From positions 1 through 21,824 of the forward strand of contig DASSKW010000049.1 of NCBI GenBank assembly GCA_035690065.1: a stretch of 21,824 bases of DNA, read 5' to 3'. Origin of the DNA: DASSKW01 sp035690065 (GTDB lineage: Bacteria > Pseudomonadota > Gammaproteobacteria > Natronospirales > REEB76). Below the pieces are notes generated by a model. That model saw only the letters and a list, made by a program, of their open reading frames with translations, was not told where the DNA came from and ran no database searches. This document shows positions 7,888-15,597 of this stretch, one piece after another (the stretch's first letter is position 1; the number at the start of each line of letters is the position of its first letter). The position numbers and the translations under genes were made by a program.

Positions 7888-9987
7888 ATGAATGTCATGG
7901 GGTCTATGAGGCGATGGGGAAAGTTTGGCACGCTCGTGCTGGCAGGGTGTTGCGCGTCTGTGGCGTGGGCAAGCGATCAGACCACACAACTTGATGCCGT
8001 GGTGGTGACGGATACGGACGCGCCCACAGCATTGCGGGTTCTGCCGGGCAATACCACCCGCATCGACACAAGTACGCTCTCGCTGATCGATGAGACGCAC
8101 CCGGCACAGATCTTTTCCGTGGTGCCCGGCGGCTGGGTGACGGAAGGCAGCGGCCAGGAAAGCCTCATGGCGATCCGTTCGCCGTTGTTCACCGGCGCTG
8201 GCGCCTGTGGTGCATTCCTGCTGCTGGAAGATGGTATCCCGATCCAGCCGGCGGGTTTCTGCAACGTCAACGCGATGTTCTGGCTCAACACCGAACAGGC
8301 GCGTGCGGTGGAAGTGGTGCGGGGTCCGGGTTCGGTACTGTACGGGTCCAACGCGCTCAATGGCATCGTCAACGTGCTGACCCGGCCCGCAAATTCCACC
8401 CCCATGGACACCGTGAGCCTTGAACGCGGCGGCAACAATTACCTGCGGACGAAAGTGAATCTTGGTGAGTGGGATGGCAGCGAGGGCCTGCGGGTGGCGG
8501 CCAACGCGACGCATGATGGTGGTTTTCGTGCCGATTCAGGTTACGACCAGCAGAAACTCAGCTTGCGGTCCGATTACGACAAGGGCAGCCTCAGTCGCGA
8601 GACACTGCTTACTGCTACCAATCTCGATCAGCAGACAGCAGGCTATATCTACGGGCTATCGGCCTATCGGGATGAATCGCTACGGGATGCCAATCCGACA
8701 CCGGGTGCGTTTCGCGACAGCCAGAGCTGGCTGGCCGCACAGAAATGGCACATGCGGTTCGACGGCAACATGGAATTCGATATCACGCCGTATGCGCGGC
8801 GCAACAGCACGCGCTTTACCGAGCATTACCTGCCCGGCGAACCGTTCGAGGACGATGCCGCCAACAGCATGGGAACCATGCTGGCGCTGCGGACTTTACC
8901 GTCGGCCGCCACTCAGGTGATCTACGGTCTTGATGGCGAATATGCGCATGGCACGCTCACGGAATTCCAGCCTGCAGCGATCACCAATCAACCGCCGGCA
9001 CGGGCTGACATCCGCCCGCAGGGGTTGCATTACGATTATGCTGCCGACAGCCGCACACTGGCTGCCTACCTGCACGTGACCCACGCCTGGAATCCGCACT
9101 GGTTGTTTTCCGGCGGCCTGCGCGTGGAGACCGTGCACTACAGCTATGTGAATTTTCTGCCGGCCGGCAATACCCGGGCCGACGGTACGCCGTGCCCGTA
9201 TGGTGGTTGCTTGTTCAACCGCCCCGCCGACCGGACCGACCAGTTCACGAACCTGTTGCCGAAATTCGGCATAAGTTACCTGGCGAGCGACAAGCAGACG
9301 TTTTATATCAATCTGGGACGCGGCGCGCGGGCACCGGAAGCGACCGAACTCTACGAATTGCAGCGCCAGCAGGATATCGCAGACCTGCATTCCGAAGTTC
9401 TCGATGCATACGAACTCGGTTGGCGCGGACGTACCGGCAACTGGAACTGGGACACCGATCTATATTCCATGCTCAAGTCGCATTTCATCTTTCGCGATGC
9501 CAACGGCTTCAATATCAGCGATGGGCGTATCCGCTCACAGGGGTTGGAATTCTCCCTGGGTTACCATTTCAGTCGAGCCTGGAGTTTGCTCGCCGACGGC
9601 AGCTATGCCTTGCATCGTTATGCGTTCTCTGCCGACCTGGGCCAGGGTAATGCGATCGTCTATGGCAACGATGTGAAGTATGCACCGCGGAGTCTTGGCG
9701 GACTGCGGTTACGCTGGCAGCCGACGGATCGGATGCAGGCTGAACTGCAATGGACACACGTCGGCGGTTACTGGCTGGATGAATCCAATCAACACCGTTA
9801 CGGTGGTCAGGATCTGCTCGATCTCAGCCTGAGGCAGGAACTTGCGGGTGGCTGGATAGTTACGGCACGTATCGCCAACCTGGCCGATACGGCTTATGCG
9901 GAGCGCGCCGATTACAGTTTCGGTAATTATCGTTATTTTCCCGGCGACGGGCGGGAATGGTTTGTGGGTATCGAGAAGGTTTTTTGA
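7888..9987 (+). CDS. TonB-dependent outer-membrane receptor
   Basis: This protein of about 699 residues has a signal peptide (ending near SVAWAS), a TonB-box-like LDAVVVTD, a plug domain with EVVRGPGSVLYGSNALNGIV (about 142-161), and a beta-barrel ending in an aromatic residue (IEKVF). The plug carries two Cys residues (GACGAF and AGFCNV) that could form a disulfide. The first ATG at 7888 is used, but the ATGs at 7897 and 7906 are equally plausible; the last has GGGG just upstream and gives a more typical basic signal-peptide start. The gene is only 11 bp after the PQQ dehydrogenase and almost certainly cotranscribed. As TonB-dependent receptors for PQQ (PqqU/YncD) are known, uptake of PQQ for the upstream enzyme is an attractive but unproved role. 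Its stop converges with that of the glycosyltransferase. Confidence 0.9.
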   Translation: MNVMGSMRRWGKFGTLVLAGCCASVAWASDQTTQLDAVVVTDTDAPTALRVLPGNTTRIDTSTLSLIDETHPAQIFSVVPGGWVTEGSGQESLMAIRSPLFTGAGACGAFLLLEDGIPIQPAGFCNVNAMFWLNTEQARAVEVVRGPGSVLYGSNALNGIVNVLTRPANSTPMDTVSLERGGNNYLRTKVNLGEWDGSEGLRVAANATHDGGFRADSGYDQQKLSLRSDYDKGSLSRETLLTATNLDQQTAGYIYGLSAYRDESLRDANPTPGAFRDSQSWLAAQKWHMRFDGNMEFDITPYARRNSTRFTEHYLPGEPFEDDAANSMGTMLALRTLPSAATQVIYGLDGEYAHGTLTEFQPAAITNQPPARADIRPQGLHYDYAADSRTLAAYLHVTHAWNPHWLFSGGLRVETVHYSYVNFLPAGNTRADGTPCPYGGCLFNRPADRTDQFTNLLPKFGISYLASDKQTFYINLGRGARAPEATELYELQRQQDIADLHSEVLDAYELGWRGRTGNWNWDTDLYSMLKSHFIFRDANGFNISDGRIRSQGLEFSLGYHFSRAWSLLADGSYALHRYAFSADLGQGNAIVYGNDVKYAPRSLGGLRLRWQPTDRMQAELQWTHVGGYWLDESNQHRYGGQDLLDLSLRQELAGGWIVTARIANLADTAYAERADYSFGNYRYFPGDGREWFVGIEKVF

Positions 9988-10000
9988 AGGATGCAGAGGA

Positions 10001-11362
10001 TCAGCGGGTTAGCCAGCCGCGCGCGCGCGCAGTGAACACCGCGTAGGGCATGATCCAGAACAGCGCGAAGATCGAGTAATAGGAATAGAAGATACCGTAG
10101 ACAAAATCCCAGGAGCGCTCGCTGCGCAGATAGTAGAGCATATTGAAAGCAGCCATCACGCCGATGACAAACAGGAAACGTGGCAGTACCACCGGGTGCC
10201 ATATGATAAGCGAAACCAGCAGCACCAGTGTCGCCCAGCTCATCGGATAGCGCAGGTTGGTTATGAATGCATCCACCACCGCAATCAGGCGGGCGCCAGG
10301 CGGGCGCTTCCACACGATCCAGGCAAAACGGATCTCCTCGCGCACGTAACTCCGATCCCAGCGCAGGAACATCTTGCACAGTTTCATATAGGTGATCGGC
10401 ACGATGGTGTGAACGATCGCGGCGCGCTGATACACGGTGTCATATCCACGGCTCAGGATGTAATTGGTCATGGATCGATCTTCGCCGTAGGTGCAAGGGG
10501 CGCCGAGGAACGTCTGTTTCACCCAATCTTCCAGTACCTCACGCACTACACTGGTGCGGTAAGCGGCGAGCGCCCCCGGGCAGCAATAGACCGTGCCGTA
10601 GGTTGACTGCACTGCACGCAGGTAATCGAAACTGAGGGCATAGCGTACTTTCAGCATGCGCGGGATCAGGCCGCCATCCCGGTTGTAAACGGTGACCCGG
10701 CCAGCCACGGCACCGACTTTCGGGTCCTGGAATGGCCCTGCCATCGCCAGCAGGGTGTCGGCCTCGATCACGCTGTCGGAATCGATCGTGACCACGACCG
10801 TACCGCGGGCATGACGGAAGCCAGCTTCCAGCGCTGCACGTTTGCCGCGATTCTTTCCGAATTGCAGAGTCGTCACCAGCCCCGGGTAACGTTCGGCAGC
10901 TGCGCTGATGTGTTTCCAGGTATCGTCGCGGCTGCCGTCATCCACCACGAAGATCTCCAGGCGCTCACGCGGATAACGCGCCGCAGCGACGGAGTCGATC
11001 GATTGCGCGACCATCGGGCCTTCATTGTAGGCGGGGATCACCACGGTCAGGAATGGGGCATCGCCGAATCCGGCAGCCTGTGGCGTGCGGTAGCGGAACC
11101 ACAACAGGGTGCGGAAGATCAGCATCAGCATGCCCATGAACATCCAGAGGATTGCAGGATGCACGATGAAACGGGTCCATTCGTGTTCCCGGGCGGTGCG
11201 TAGCAGCGGTTGGAACACCTGCCAGCGTAAACTCAGATACGTGATGATCAGCAGTCCGCCGATGATCGTCAGTCGGAGTGCCGTATCCCATGGCTGGAGA
11301 TGGATGTGGTGGCGTTCCAGGCTATCTGCACTGTTCATGCTGGAAAGATTATCGAACGGCAT
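10001..11362 (-). CDS. Membrane glycosyltransferase family 2 (NodC/hyaluronan-synthase/PgaC-like)
   Basis: This 453-residue processive-type glycosyltransferase has two N-terminal membrane segments (about 30-50 and 66-88), a cytosolic GT-A domain, and three or four C-terminal membrane segments (about 372-450). Catalytic motifs are present: VVIPAYNEG (about 107-115), VVDDGSRDDTW (nucleotide binding), the DxD motif DSDS (194-197), GEDR (293-296, catalytic base region) and the product-binding LRWDRS (332-337; Q/RxxRW type). This set predicts polymerisation of a polysaccharide from a UDP-sugar with export through the membrane channel. No accessory export or modification genes lie beside it, so the polymer is unknown. 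The ATG at 11362 is used; the ATG at 11338 is an alternative. The gene ends 13 bp from the convergent TonB receptor. Confidence 0.85.
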   Translation of the reverse strand: MPFDNLSSMNSADSLERHHIHLQPWDTALRLTIIGGLLIITYLSLRWQVFQPLLRTAREHEWTRFIVHPAILWMFMGMLMLIFRTLLWFRYRTPQAAGFGDAPFLTVVIPAYNEGPMVAQSIDSVAAARYPRERLEIFVVDDGSRDDTWKHISAAAERYPGLVTTLQFGKNRGKRAALEAGFRHARGTVVVTIDSDSVIEADTLLAMAGPFQDPKVGAVAGRVTVYNRDGGLIPRMLKVRYALSFDYLRAVQSTYGTVYCCPGALAAYRTSVVREVLEDWVKQTFLGAPCTYGEDRSMTNYILSRGYDTVYQRAAIVHTIVPITYMKLCKMFLRWDRSYVREEIRFAWIVWKRPPGARLIAVVDAFITNLRYPMSWATLVLLVSLIIWHPVVLPRFLFVIGVMAAFNMLYYLRSERSWDFVYGIFYSYYSIFALFWIMPYAVFTARARGWLTR

Positions 11363-11554
11363 GGGGTATATTCCGGACCGGTACAGCCGGCGGGCGGCAA
11401 GTTTAGCAGGTTGTCAGTCACTGCCGACATCAACCGCCCTGTCTCCCGCTAACCCAGGTACGGCCCACCCGGGGCGGGGATAAGCTGACAACGCGGGATG
11501 GCGGTACCGGTTGACGGCAGGGGCACGGAGATAGTTTCCAGGAGCGGTAAAAGC
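11363..11554. other. Intergenic region upstream of the glycosyltransferase
   Basis: Together with the terminator at 11555-11575 this spans about 240 bp without a gene. It should contain the leftward promoter of the glycosyltransferase, but I could not identify a convincing -35/-10 pair and see no further ORF or repeat here. Confidence 0.4.
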
Positions 11555-11575
11555 AACGGGGCCAGTGGCCCCGTT
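11555..11575 (-). terminator. Intrinsic terminator of the cytochrome c4-dsbA operon
   Basis: A perfect 9-bp inverted repeat, AACGGGGCC/GGCCCCGTT, with a 3-base loop lies 27 bp past the last dsbA stop. Read leftward, the stem is followed by GCTTTTACC, a short U-tract, consistent with termination of the leftward operon. Confidence 0.7.
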
Positions 11576-11601
11576 ATTTGCCCTGATAGATGCAAGGGGG
11601 C

Positions 11602-12270
11602 TTATTTCTTGCCGGAGGCAGCCTCTTCTTTCTGCACCAGGAATTCGATGCACTTCATGATGTCCGACGGCGCCATCTTGTAGCCGGCACCGGTCTTCCA
11701 CTTGCCATTGACGATGACGGTAGGCACGCCTTCCAGCCCATAGCGCTGTTCTATATCAGCAGCCTGGTTCATCTTCAATTGCACGGAAAATGAATTCCAG
11801 GTCGCATCAAAGTCTTTCTTGCTCACACCGTATTTGGCAAAAAATTCCTGCAAGGCCGCCTGGTTCTGTGCCAGTTGGTACTGCTGATGGACGTGGATGG
11901 CATCGAACATCGGAGTGTTGATCCTGGGTTCGAGGCCAAGCGCCTGCGCCGTGTAATACGCTTGCGCCGAGACCAGCCATTCCGAACCGGGCAGGGCGCC
12001 GGGGATACGCTTGAATACCACATTCGCCGGCTTATGCTTCAGCCAGGATTCCAGATACGGTTCCAGAGCGAAACAATGCGGGCAGCCGTACCAGAAGAAT
12101 TCGATGACCTCGATCTGGCCGGGGTTGACTGTGGTCGGCTGGGCCGGGGACACGGGCACGTAATTGACACCTTCGGTGAAGGTGGTCATGCCTTCTGCGG
12201 AGGCAATCCCGGTGAATCCCCAGGCACAAACTGCCAGGCAGGCAGCAATGACTATCTTTGTATATCGCAT
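11602..12270 (-). CDS. dsbA: Thiol:disulfide oxidoreductase DsbA, copy 1
   Basis: This 222-residue periplasmic oxidase introduces disulfide bonds into exported proteins. The signal peptide ends near GIASA. The active site is CPHC (63-66) within FFWYGCPHCFALEP, and the cis-Pro loop is GVPTVIVNG (P183). It shares long identical blocks with copy 2 (VIEFFWYGCPHCFALEPYLE, HKPANVVFKRIP, YYTAQALGLEPRI, NSFSVQLKMNQAADIEQRYG), showing a fairly recent duplication. Both copies also carry an extra Cys near the C-terminus (MKCIEF here, C207) that copy 3 lacks. GGAG stands ahead of the ATG. It is the last gene of the operon, 30 bp behind copy 2 and followed by a terminator. Confidence 0.93.
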   Translation of the reverse strand: MRYTKIVIAACLAVCAWGFTGIASAEGMTTFTEGVNYVPVSPAQPTTVNPGQIEVIEFFWYGCPHCFALEPYLESWLKHKPANVVFKRIPGALPGSEWLVSAQAYYTAQALGLEPRINTPMFDAIHVHQQYQLAQNQAALQEFFAKYGVSKKDFDATWNSFSVQLKMNQAADIEQRYGLEGVPTVIVNGKWKTGAGYKMAPSDIMKCIEFLVQKEEAASGKK

Positions 12271-12300
12271 CGTCGATCTCCAGATTCGGTGGCCTTGATC

Positions 12301-12987
12301 TTAATGGTTAAGCTTGTCTTGTTCCTTTTGAACCAGCATCTTGACGCATTGCATGATCTTTTCAGGAGGCAGGTAATGACCGTCTGCACTTTTGTAGGCT
12401 GCGCCAGTCTTCCACTGCCCATTGATGATCAGGGTGGGGACGCTCTCCAGACCATAGCGTTGTTCGATGTCCGCAGCCTGGTTCATCTTCAACTGTACCG
12501 AGAAGGAATTCCAGGTAGCGTTGAAATTTGCTTTACTTATCCCGTAATTGGCAAAGAATCCCTGTAGCGCATCCTGATCGGTGACCAGATTGAATTGCCT
12601 GTCTTTGTGGATCGCATTAAATAGCGGAGTATGAATCCGGGGCTCCAGGCCCAGTGCCTGTGCGGTGTAGTACGCATGGCCATCGACATCCATGTGTTCG
12701 CCCCAGGCAAGCGCAACTGGAATGCGCTTGAATACCACATTGGCCGGTTTGTGTTGCAGCCAGGCCTCAAGATAAGGCTCCAACGCAAAACAATGCGGAC
12801 AGCCGTACCAGAAAAATTCGATTACTTCTATCTGGCCGGTCTTGACGTTGGTTGGTTGGGCCGGTGAAACCGGAACGTAACTGACACCTTCCGGGAAAGC
12901 CACGTTTTCGGCCTTGGCTAACCGGGGCGCGATACCGAGGACGGTGGTTATCAGCAGCACAAAAACGAGTGTCTTCAGATGACGCAT
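12301..12987 (-). CDS. dsbA: Thiol:disulfide oxidoreductase DsbA, copy 2
   Basis: This 228-residue protein has a signal peptide (cleaved near RLAKA), CPHC at 63-66 and cis-Pro in SVPTLIING (P184). The ATG at 12987 is preceded by GGGA; an upstream TTG (13011) extends the frame by eight residues but is less likely. It is very close to copy 1, apart from an insertion near the C-terminus (SADGHYLPP) and an altered segment AWGEHMDVDGHAYY in place of PGSEWLVSAQAYY, which lies in the helical domain and could alter substrate or DsbB interactions. The C-terminal Cys (MQCVKM) is shared with copy 1. Spacing to copy 3 is about 56 bp. Confidence 0.92.
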   Translation of the reverse strand: MRHLKTLVFVLLITTVLGIAPRLAKAENVAFPEGVSYVPVSPAQPTNVKTGQIEVIEFFWYGCPHCFALEPYLEAWLQHKPANVVFKRIPVALAWGEHMDVDGHAYYTAQALGLEPRIHTPLFNAIHKDRQFNLVTDQDALQGFFANYGISKANFNATWNSFSVQLKMNQAADIEQRYGLESVPTLIINGQWKTGAAYKSADGHYLPPEKIMQCVKMLVQKEQDKLNH

Positions 12988-13043
12988 CTTGTGTTCCCGG
13001 AGCGGCCGCAACAGCGGCCATTGAGATTTGAAACCCCTTGGAT

Positions 13044-13709
13044 CTATTCGGCCTGGCTATTCGACAGCGCTGTCTGTTCCTGCTGTACCAGCCAGCTGAC
13101 TGCAGTCATCACTTGCGGTGTTGCCAGGTGATAACCGGGGCCGGTCAACCATTTGCCGTTCACGACCAGCGTCGGGACGTCGAGGATCCCATAACGTTGT
13201 GCCAGTACCTTGGCTTGTACCAGTTTGGTATCCACGTTCAGTGAATTCCAGGCATCGTCGAACTGCTTGGCGCTGATATCGAACTGCTGCATGAAGAACT
13301 TGCGATAGGCATCTTCGCTATCGAGTTGCAGATGATCGACATGGATTGCGTGGAAGATGGCGGGATGAGCCTTGTCCGCAAGGCCGAGTTCCTCGGCCGT
13401 GAAGAAAGCGCGCGCGTCAGTATCCCAGACAGGGTTCAGCGCTGCCGGTATCCGCCGGAACACGACATTGTCCGGTTTGCTGCGCAACCAGGTATTCACG
13501 TAATCCTCGAGCGCGTAGCAGTGCGGGCAGCCGTACCAGAAAAACTCGATGACCTCGATCTGTCCGGGTTGAGTCTCGGTCGGCTGGGCCGGGACGACCG
13601 GCACATAATTCATACCGGCCTTGAACGGTGCGGCGGGCGCGGCGCTGGCTGCCAGCGCGAGGCCCGGCAGCATCGTCAGCGACAGACACAATGCAGCGAA
13701 GATTTTCAT
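13044..13709 (-). CDS. dsbA: Thiol:disulfide oxidoreductase DsbA, copy 3 (divergent)
   Basis: This 221-residue protein has a signal peptide (MKIFAALCLSLTMLPGLALA), active site CPHC at 61-64 (GCPHCYALEDY) and cis-Pro in DVPTLVVNG (P179). It is the most diverged of the three: KLVQAKVLAQRYG replaces KMNQAADIEQRYG, and the C-terminal extra Cys is absent. It is the first dsbA after cytochrome c4 in transcription order, the position of the single dsbA in many gammaproteobacteria, so it may be the ancestral copy (inference). AGGA precedes the ATG. Confidence 0.92.
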   Translation of the reverse strand: MKIFAALCLSLTMLPGLALAASAAPAAPFKAGMNYVPVVPAQPTETQPGQIEVIEFFWYGCPHCYALEDYVNTWLRSKPDNVVFRRIPAALNPVWDTDARAFFTAEELGLADKAHPAIFHAIHVDHLQLDSEDAYRKFFMQQFDISAKQFDDAWNSLNVDTKLVQAKVLAQRYGILDVPTLVVNGKWLTGPGYHLATPQVMTAVSWLVQQEQTALSNSQAE

Positions 13710-13793
13710 GCGGCTGGTCCTGCGACAGTCCTTAAGGCCGGATCAAACGTGCACTGACTTGAGAGTGCTGCATGCCGGCTAAAGTTCAGTGGC

Positions 13794-14414
13794 TCACGGT
13801 TGTACCGGAGTCGCATGCAAACCTTCGATGTAGGACGCCACCGCCTTCATCTGATTCGCATCGAGCCGGTCAGCGATGGTCCCCATCATGGGGGACTTGC
13901 GGGCGCCGCTGGCGAATGCCTGCAATTGACTGATGACATATTCGGCGTGTTGTCCGGCCAGTGCCGGGATCAGCATAGGCGCGTTGCCGGCGCCATCCGG
14001 TCCATGGCAGGCAGCACAGGCCGGGATCTGGGCACTCGCGTCGCCGCCACGAAAGAGGGCCTCACCGGCCTTGACCAGGCCCGGGGCGGCTTCACCCGTC
14101 CGGACCTGCTGGCTGGAGAACCAGGCGGCGACATCCTGCATGTCCTGATCCGACAGACCCATGGCCATGCCGGACATGATCGGGTTCGGGCGTTTGCCGG
14201 ACTTGAAGCGCTCCAGTTCCCGGACGATGTAGCCGGCATTCTGGCCCGCCAGTTTCGGGAACTGGCCGCTGGCGCTGTTGCCATCCGCACCATGACAGGC
14301 AGCGCAGACAGTAGCGGCCTTTTTCTGGCCCGCGGCGGCATTGCCGGCAGCGGTTACGTTGGCAGCGAACGCGAAGGCCCCCAGTACGGCCGCGGTCATC
14401 ACAAACTTGTTCAT
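13794..14414 (-). CDS. Dihaem cytochrome c4
   Basis: This 206-residue periplasmic electron carrier has a signal peptide (MNKFVMTAAVLGAFAFAANV, cleaved near TAA) and two homologous cytochrome c domains, each with a CAACHG haem-binding motif (37-42 and 133-138). Met-containing axial-ligand segments follow in each half (NPIMSGMAMGL and KSPMMGTI). Cytochrome c4 passes electrons from the bc1 complex or other donors to terminal oxidases. The ATG at 14414 was chosen over the longer frame because GAGGAG stands about nine bases upstream and the signal peptide starts there. It heads the operon with three dsbA genes; the cytochrome c4-dsbA pairing near polA/engB is known in gammaproteobacteria. Confidence 0.93.
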   Translation of the reverse strand: MNKFVMTAAVLGAFAFAANVTAAGNAAAGQKKAATVCAACHGADGNSASGQFPKLAGQNAGYIVRELERFKSGKRPNPIMSGMAMGLSDQDMQDVAAWFSSQQVRTGEAAPGLVKAGEALFRGGDASAQIPACAACHGPDGAGNAPMLIPALAGQHAEYVISQLQAFASGARKSPMMGTIADRLDANQMKAVASYIEGLHATPVQP

Positions 14415-14515
14415 GCGGAACAGCTCCTCGACTGTATATCGGACGGCATGGCGGCCATGCGTTATGCTCGCGGAGCGCGTGCCCGCGAACTGGGCCTGCC
14501 ACAGATGAATGGCAG

Positions 14516-14543
14516 ATTTTACACTAAAGGGCACCCCTGAAAA
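14516..14543 (-). promoter_or_regulatory. Candidate sigma-70 promoter of the cytochrome c4-dsbA operon
   Basis: On the minus strand TTTTCA (14543-14538) and TAAAAT (14521-14516) are separated by 16 bp, about 100 bp upstream of the cytochrome c4 ATG. The -10 matches five of six consensus positions; the -35 is weaker. Confidence 0.4.
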
Positions 14544-14622
14544 TTGATCTTTATGCCTTCTGGGGGGCGTTAGAAATGACCTCGCCCATTACGCTACGCA
14601 ATCCTGCTTCGCTCATGGTCCA

Positions 14623-14743
14623 GGGCGGGCATCCTGCCCGCCCGTTCGCCGTTTCCGGCTCACCCTCATGTACTAGCGTGTACACTCCGGTTTCTCGGTC
14701 ATTTCTGCCTACCCAGAAACCAAAATCTCTGATTTTCAGAGAT
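14623..14743. repeat. Cluster of four inverted repeats in the cytochrome c4-engB intergenic region
   Basis: The 372-bp region 14415-14786 has no convincing gene but holds four palindromes in 121 bp. They are GGGCGGGCA/TGCCCGCCC (14623-14643, loop 3), TGTAC/GTACA (14669-14684), GGTTTCT/AGAAACC (14689-14721, loop 19) and ATCTCTGA/TCAGAGAT (14725-14743, loop 3). Read leftward, the last stem is followed by TTTTGG and resembles a weak terminator. The first resembles a REP-type palindrome. The cluster may be a dispersed intergenic repeat or a structured leader of engB. Confidence 0.6.
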
Positions 14744-14786
14744 ACCCCAAACCCCGGACTGCCAAAGTCGTTGTTGCGGAGTCCCG

Positions 14787-15380
14787 ATGCCAGCCGATTT
14801 CCGACATACCTGCTTCCTAAAAAGCGCCTCCTCTCTCAACGATCTGCCGGCCGATGCGGGTTACGAAGTCGCTTTCGCAGGGCGCTCCAATGCCGGCAAA
14901 TCCAGTGCCCTCAACGCCATCACCGGTGTGAACGGGCTGGCCCGGGTCAGCAAGACACCGGGCCGCACCCAGCTCATCAACCTGTTTACGCTGGATGAAA
15001 CCCGGCGCCTGGTGGATCTGCCGGGCTATGGCTATGCCAAGGTCCCCGAGCCGGTACGGGCACAGTGGGGACAGCTCATGGAACAGTATTTCAGCTACCG
15101 GCATGTGCTGGCCGGGCTGGTGCTGGTCATGGACATCCGTCACCCGCTCACGGATTTCGATCAGCGCATGCTGGCCTGGTGTGAACCGCTGAAGCTGCCG
15201 GTGTTGGCGCTGCTCACCAAGGCCGACAAGCTGACCCGCAACCATGCCAATCAGGCCAGTCGGGCAGTCTCCAGTCAGCTCACAGCCCGGCAGGTTCGGG
15301 TACAGGTGTTCTCGGCGTTGTCACGAGAGGGGGTAGAACCGGCGCGGGAAGTCATTGCCGGCTGGCTGGAGATGAACTGA
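14787..15380 (+). CDS. engB: Ribosome-biogenesis GTPase EngB (YihA/YsxC)
   Basis: This 197-residue TrmE-Era-type GTPase is needed for assembly of the large ribosomal subunit and, in some bacteria, division. All G motifs are visible: G1 GRSNAGKSS (32-40), G2 TPGRTQ (57-62), G3 DLPGYG (77-82), G4 TKAD (144-147) and G5 SAL (176-178). The length is normal. The ATG has GGAG five bases upstream. It converges on polA with about 217 bp between, as in Escherichia coli, where this gap holds the Spot 42 RNA. Confidence 0.95.
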   Translation: MPADFRHTCFLKSASSLNDLPADAGYEVAFAGRSNAGKSSALNAITGVNGLARVSKTPGRTQLINLFTLDETRRLVDLPGYGYAKVPEPVRAQWGQLMEQYFSYRHVLAGLVLVMDIRHPLTDFDQRMLAWCEPLKLPVLALLTKADKLTRNHANQASRAVSSQLTARQVRVQVFSALSREGVEPAREVIAGWLEMN

Positions 15381-15401
15381 CATAATTACCGGCAGACGGG
15401 C

Positions 15402-15440
15402 AAAAAAAACCCCGGTGCCAAAAGGGGAAAACACCGGGGT
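15402..15440 (-). terminator. Intrinsic terminator downstream of polA / end of candidate small RNA
   Basis: A perfect 9-bp stem ACCCCGGTG/CACCGGGGT (15440-15432 and 15417-15409) runs into a tract of eight Ts on the minus strand (15409-15402). The rightward strand has no T-run, so it serves leftward transcription only. Confidence 0.85.
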
Positions 15441-15536
15441 CAATGGCTTCACCCGGCTTGGGGAGACCGGGCTGCTGTGCCCGCTCAGGGAAGTGAGCAG
15501 GCTGAGTGCCATTGCGGCCCTCACAGTGTTTGAGAC
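15402..15536 (-). ncRNA. Candidate small RNA with C-rich hairpin loops between polA and engB
   Basis: On the minus strand, downstream of polA, a transcript of about 135 nt can be drawn from a promoter-like site to a strong terminator. CAATGGC (15514-15508) pairs perfectly with GCCATTG (15447-15441), closing a domain with two inner hairpins. The first is GCTCA/TGAGC with loop CTTCCC (15498-15483), the second CCCGG/CCGGG with loop TCTCCCCAAG (15471-15452). The terminator hairpin has loop TTTTCCCCTTTTGG. Each loop displays a C-run, as in small RNAs that pair with G-rich ribosome-binding sites. Synteny supports the call: Spot 42 (enterics) and ErsA (Pseudomonas) lie between polA and engB, and Xanthomonas sX13, with C-rich loops, lies next to polA as far as I recall. 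No conserved primary sequence to these was established. Confidence 0.6.
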
Positions 15537-15542
15537 TCGGTC

Positions 15543-15570
15543 TAAGTAAAAGTTCCCGGTACCAGACAAA
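15543..15570 (-). promoter_or_regulatory. Candidate promoter of the polA-engB small RNA
   Basis: On the minus strand TTTGTC (15570-15565) and TACTTA (15548-15543) have 16-bp spacing, just downstream of the polA stop. Both boxes are imperfect; the position relative to the structured RNA is the main argument. Confidence 0.35.
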
Positions 15571-15597
15571 TTTTCGTCGTCGCCCGGGTCTCAGGAG

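Noticed and set aside
10021..10030. GCGCGCGCGC run as Z-DNA or regulatory element
   Set aside because: It codes for the Arg/Ala-rich C-terminus of the glycosyltransferase, which explains it.
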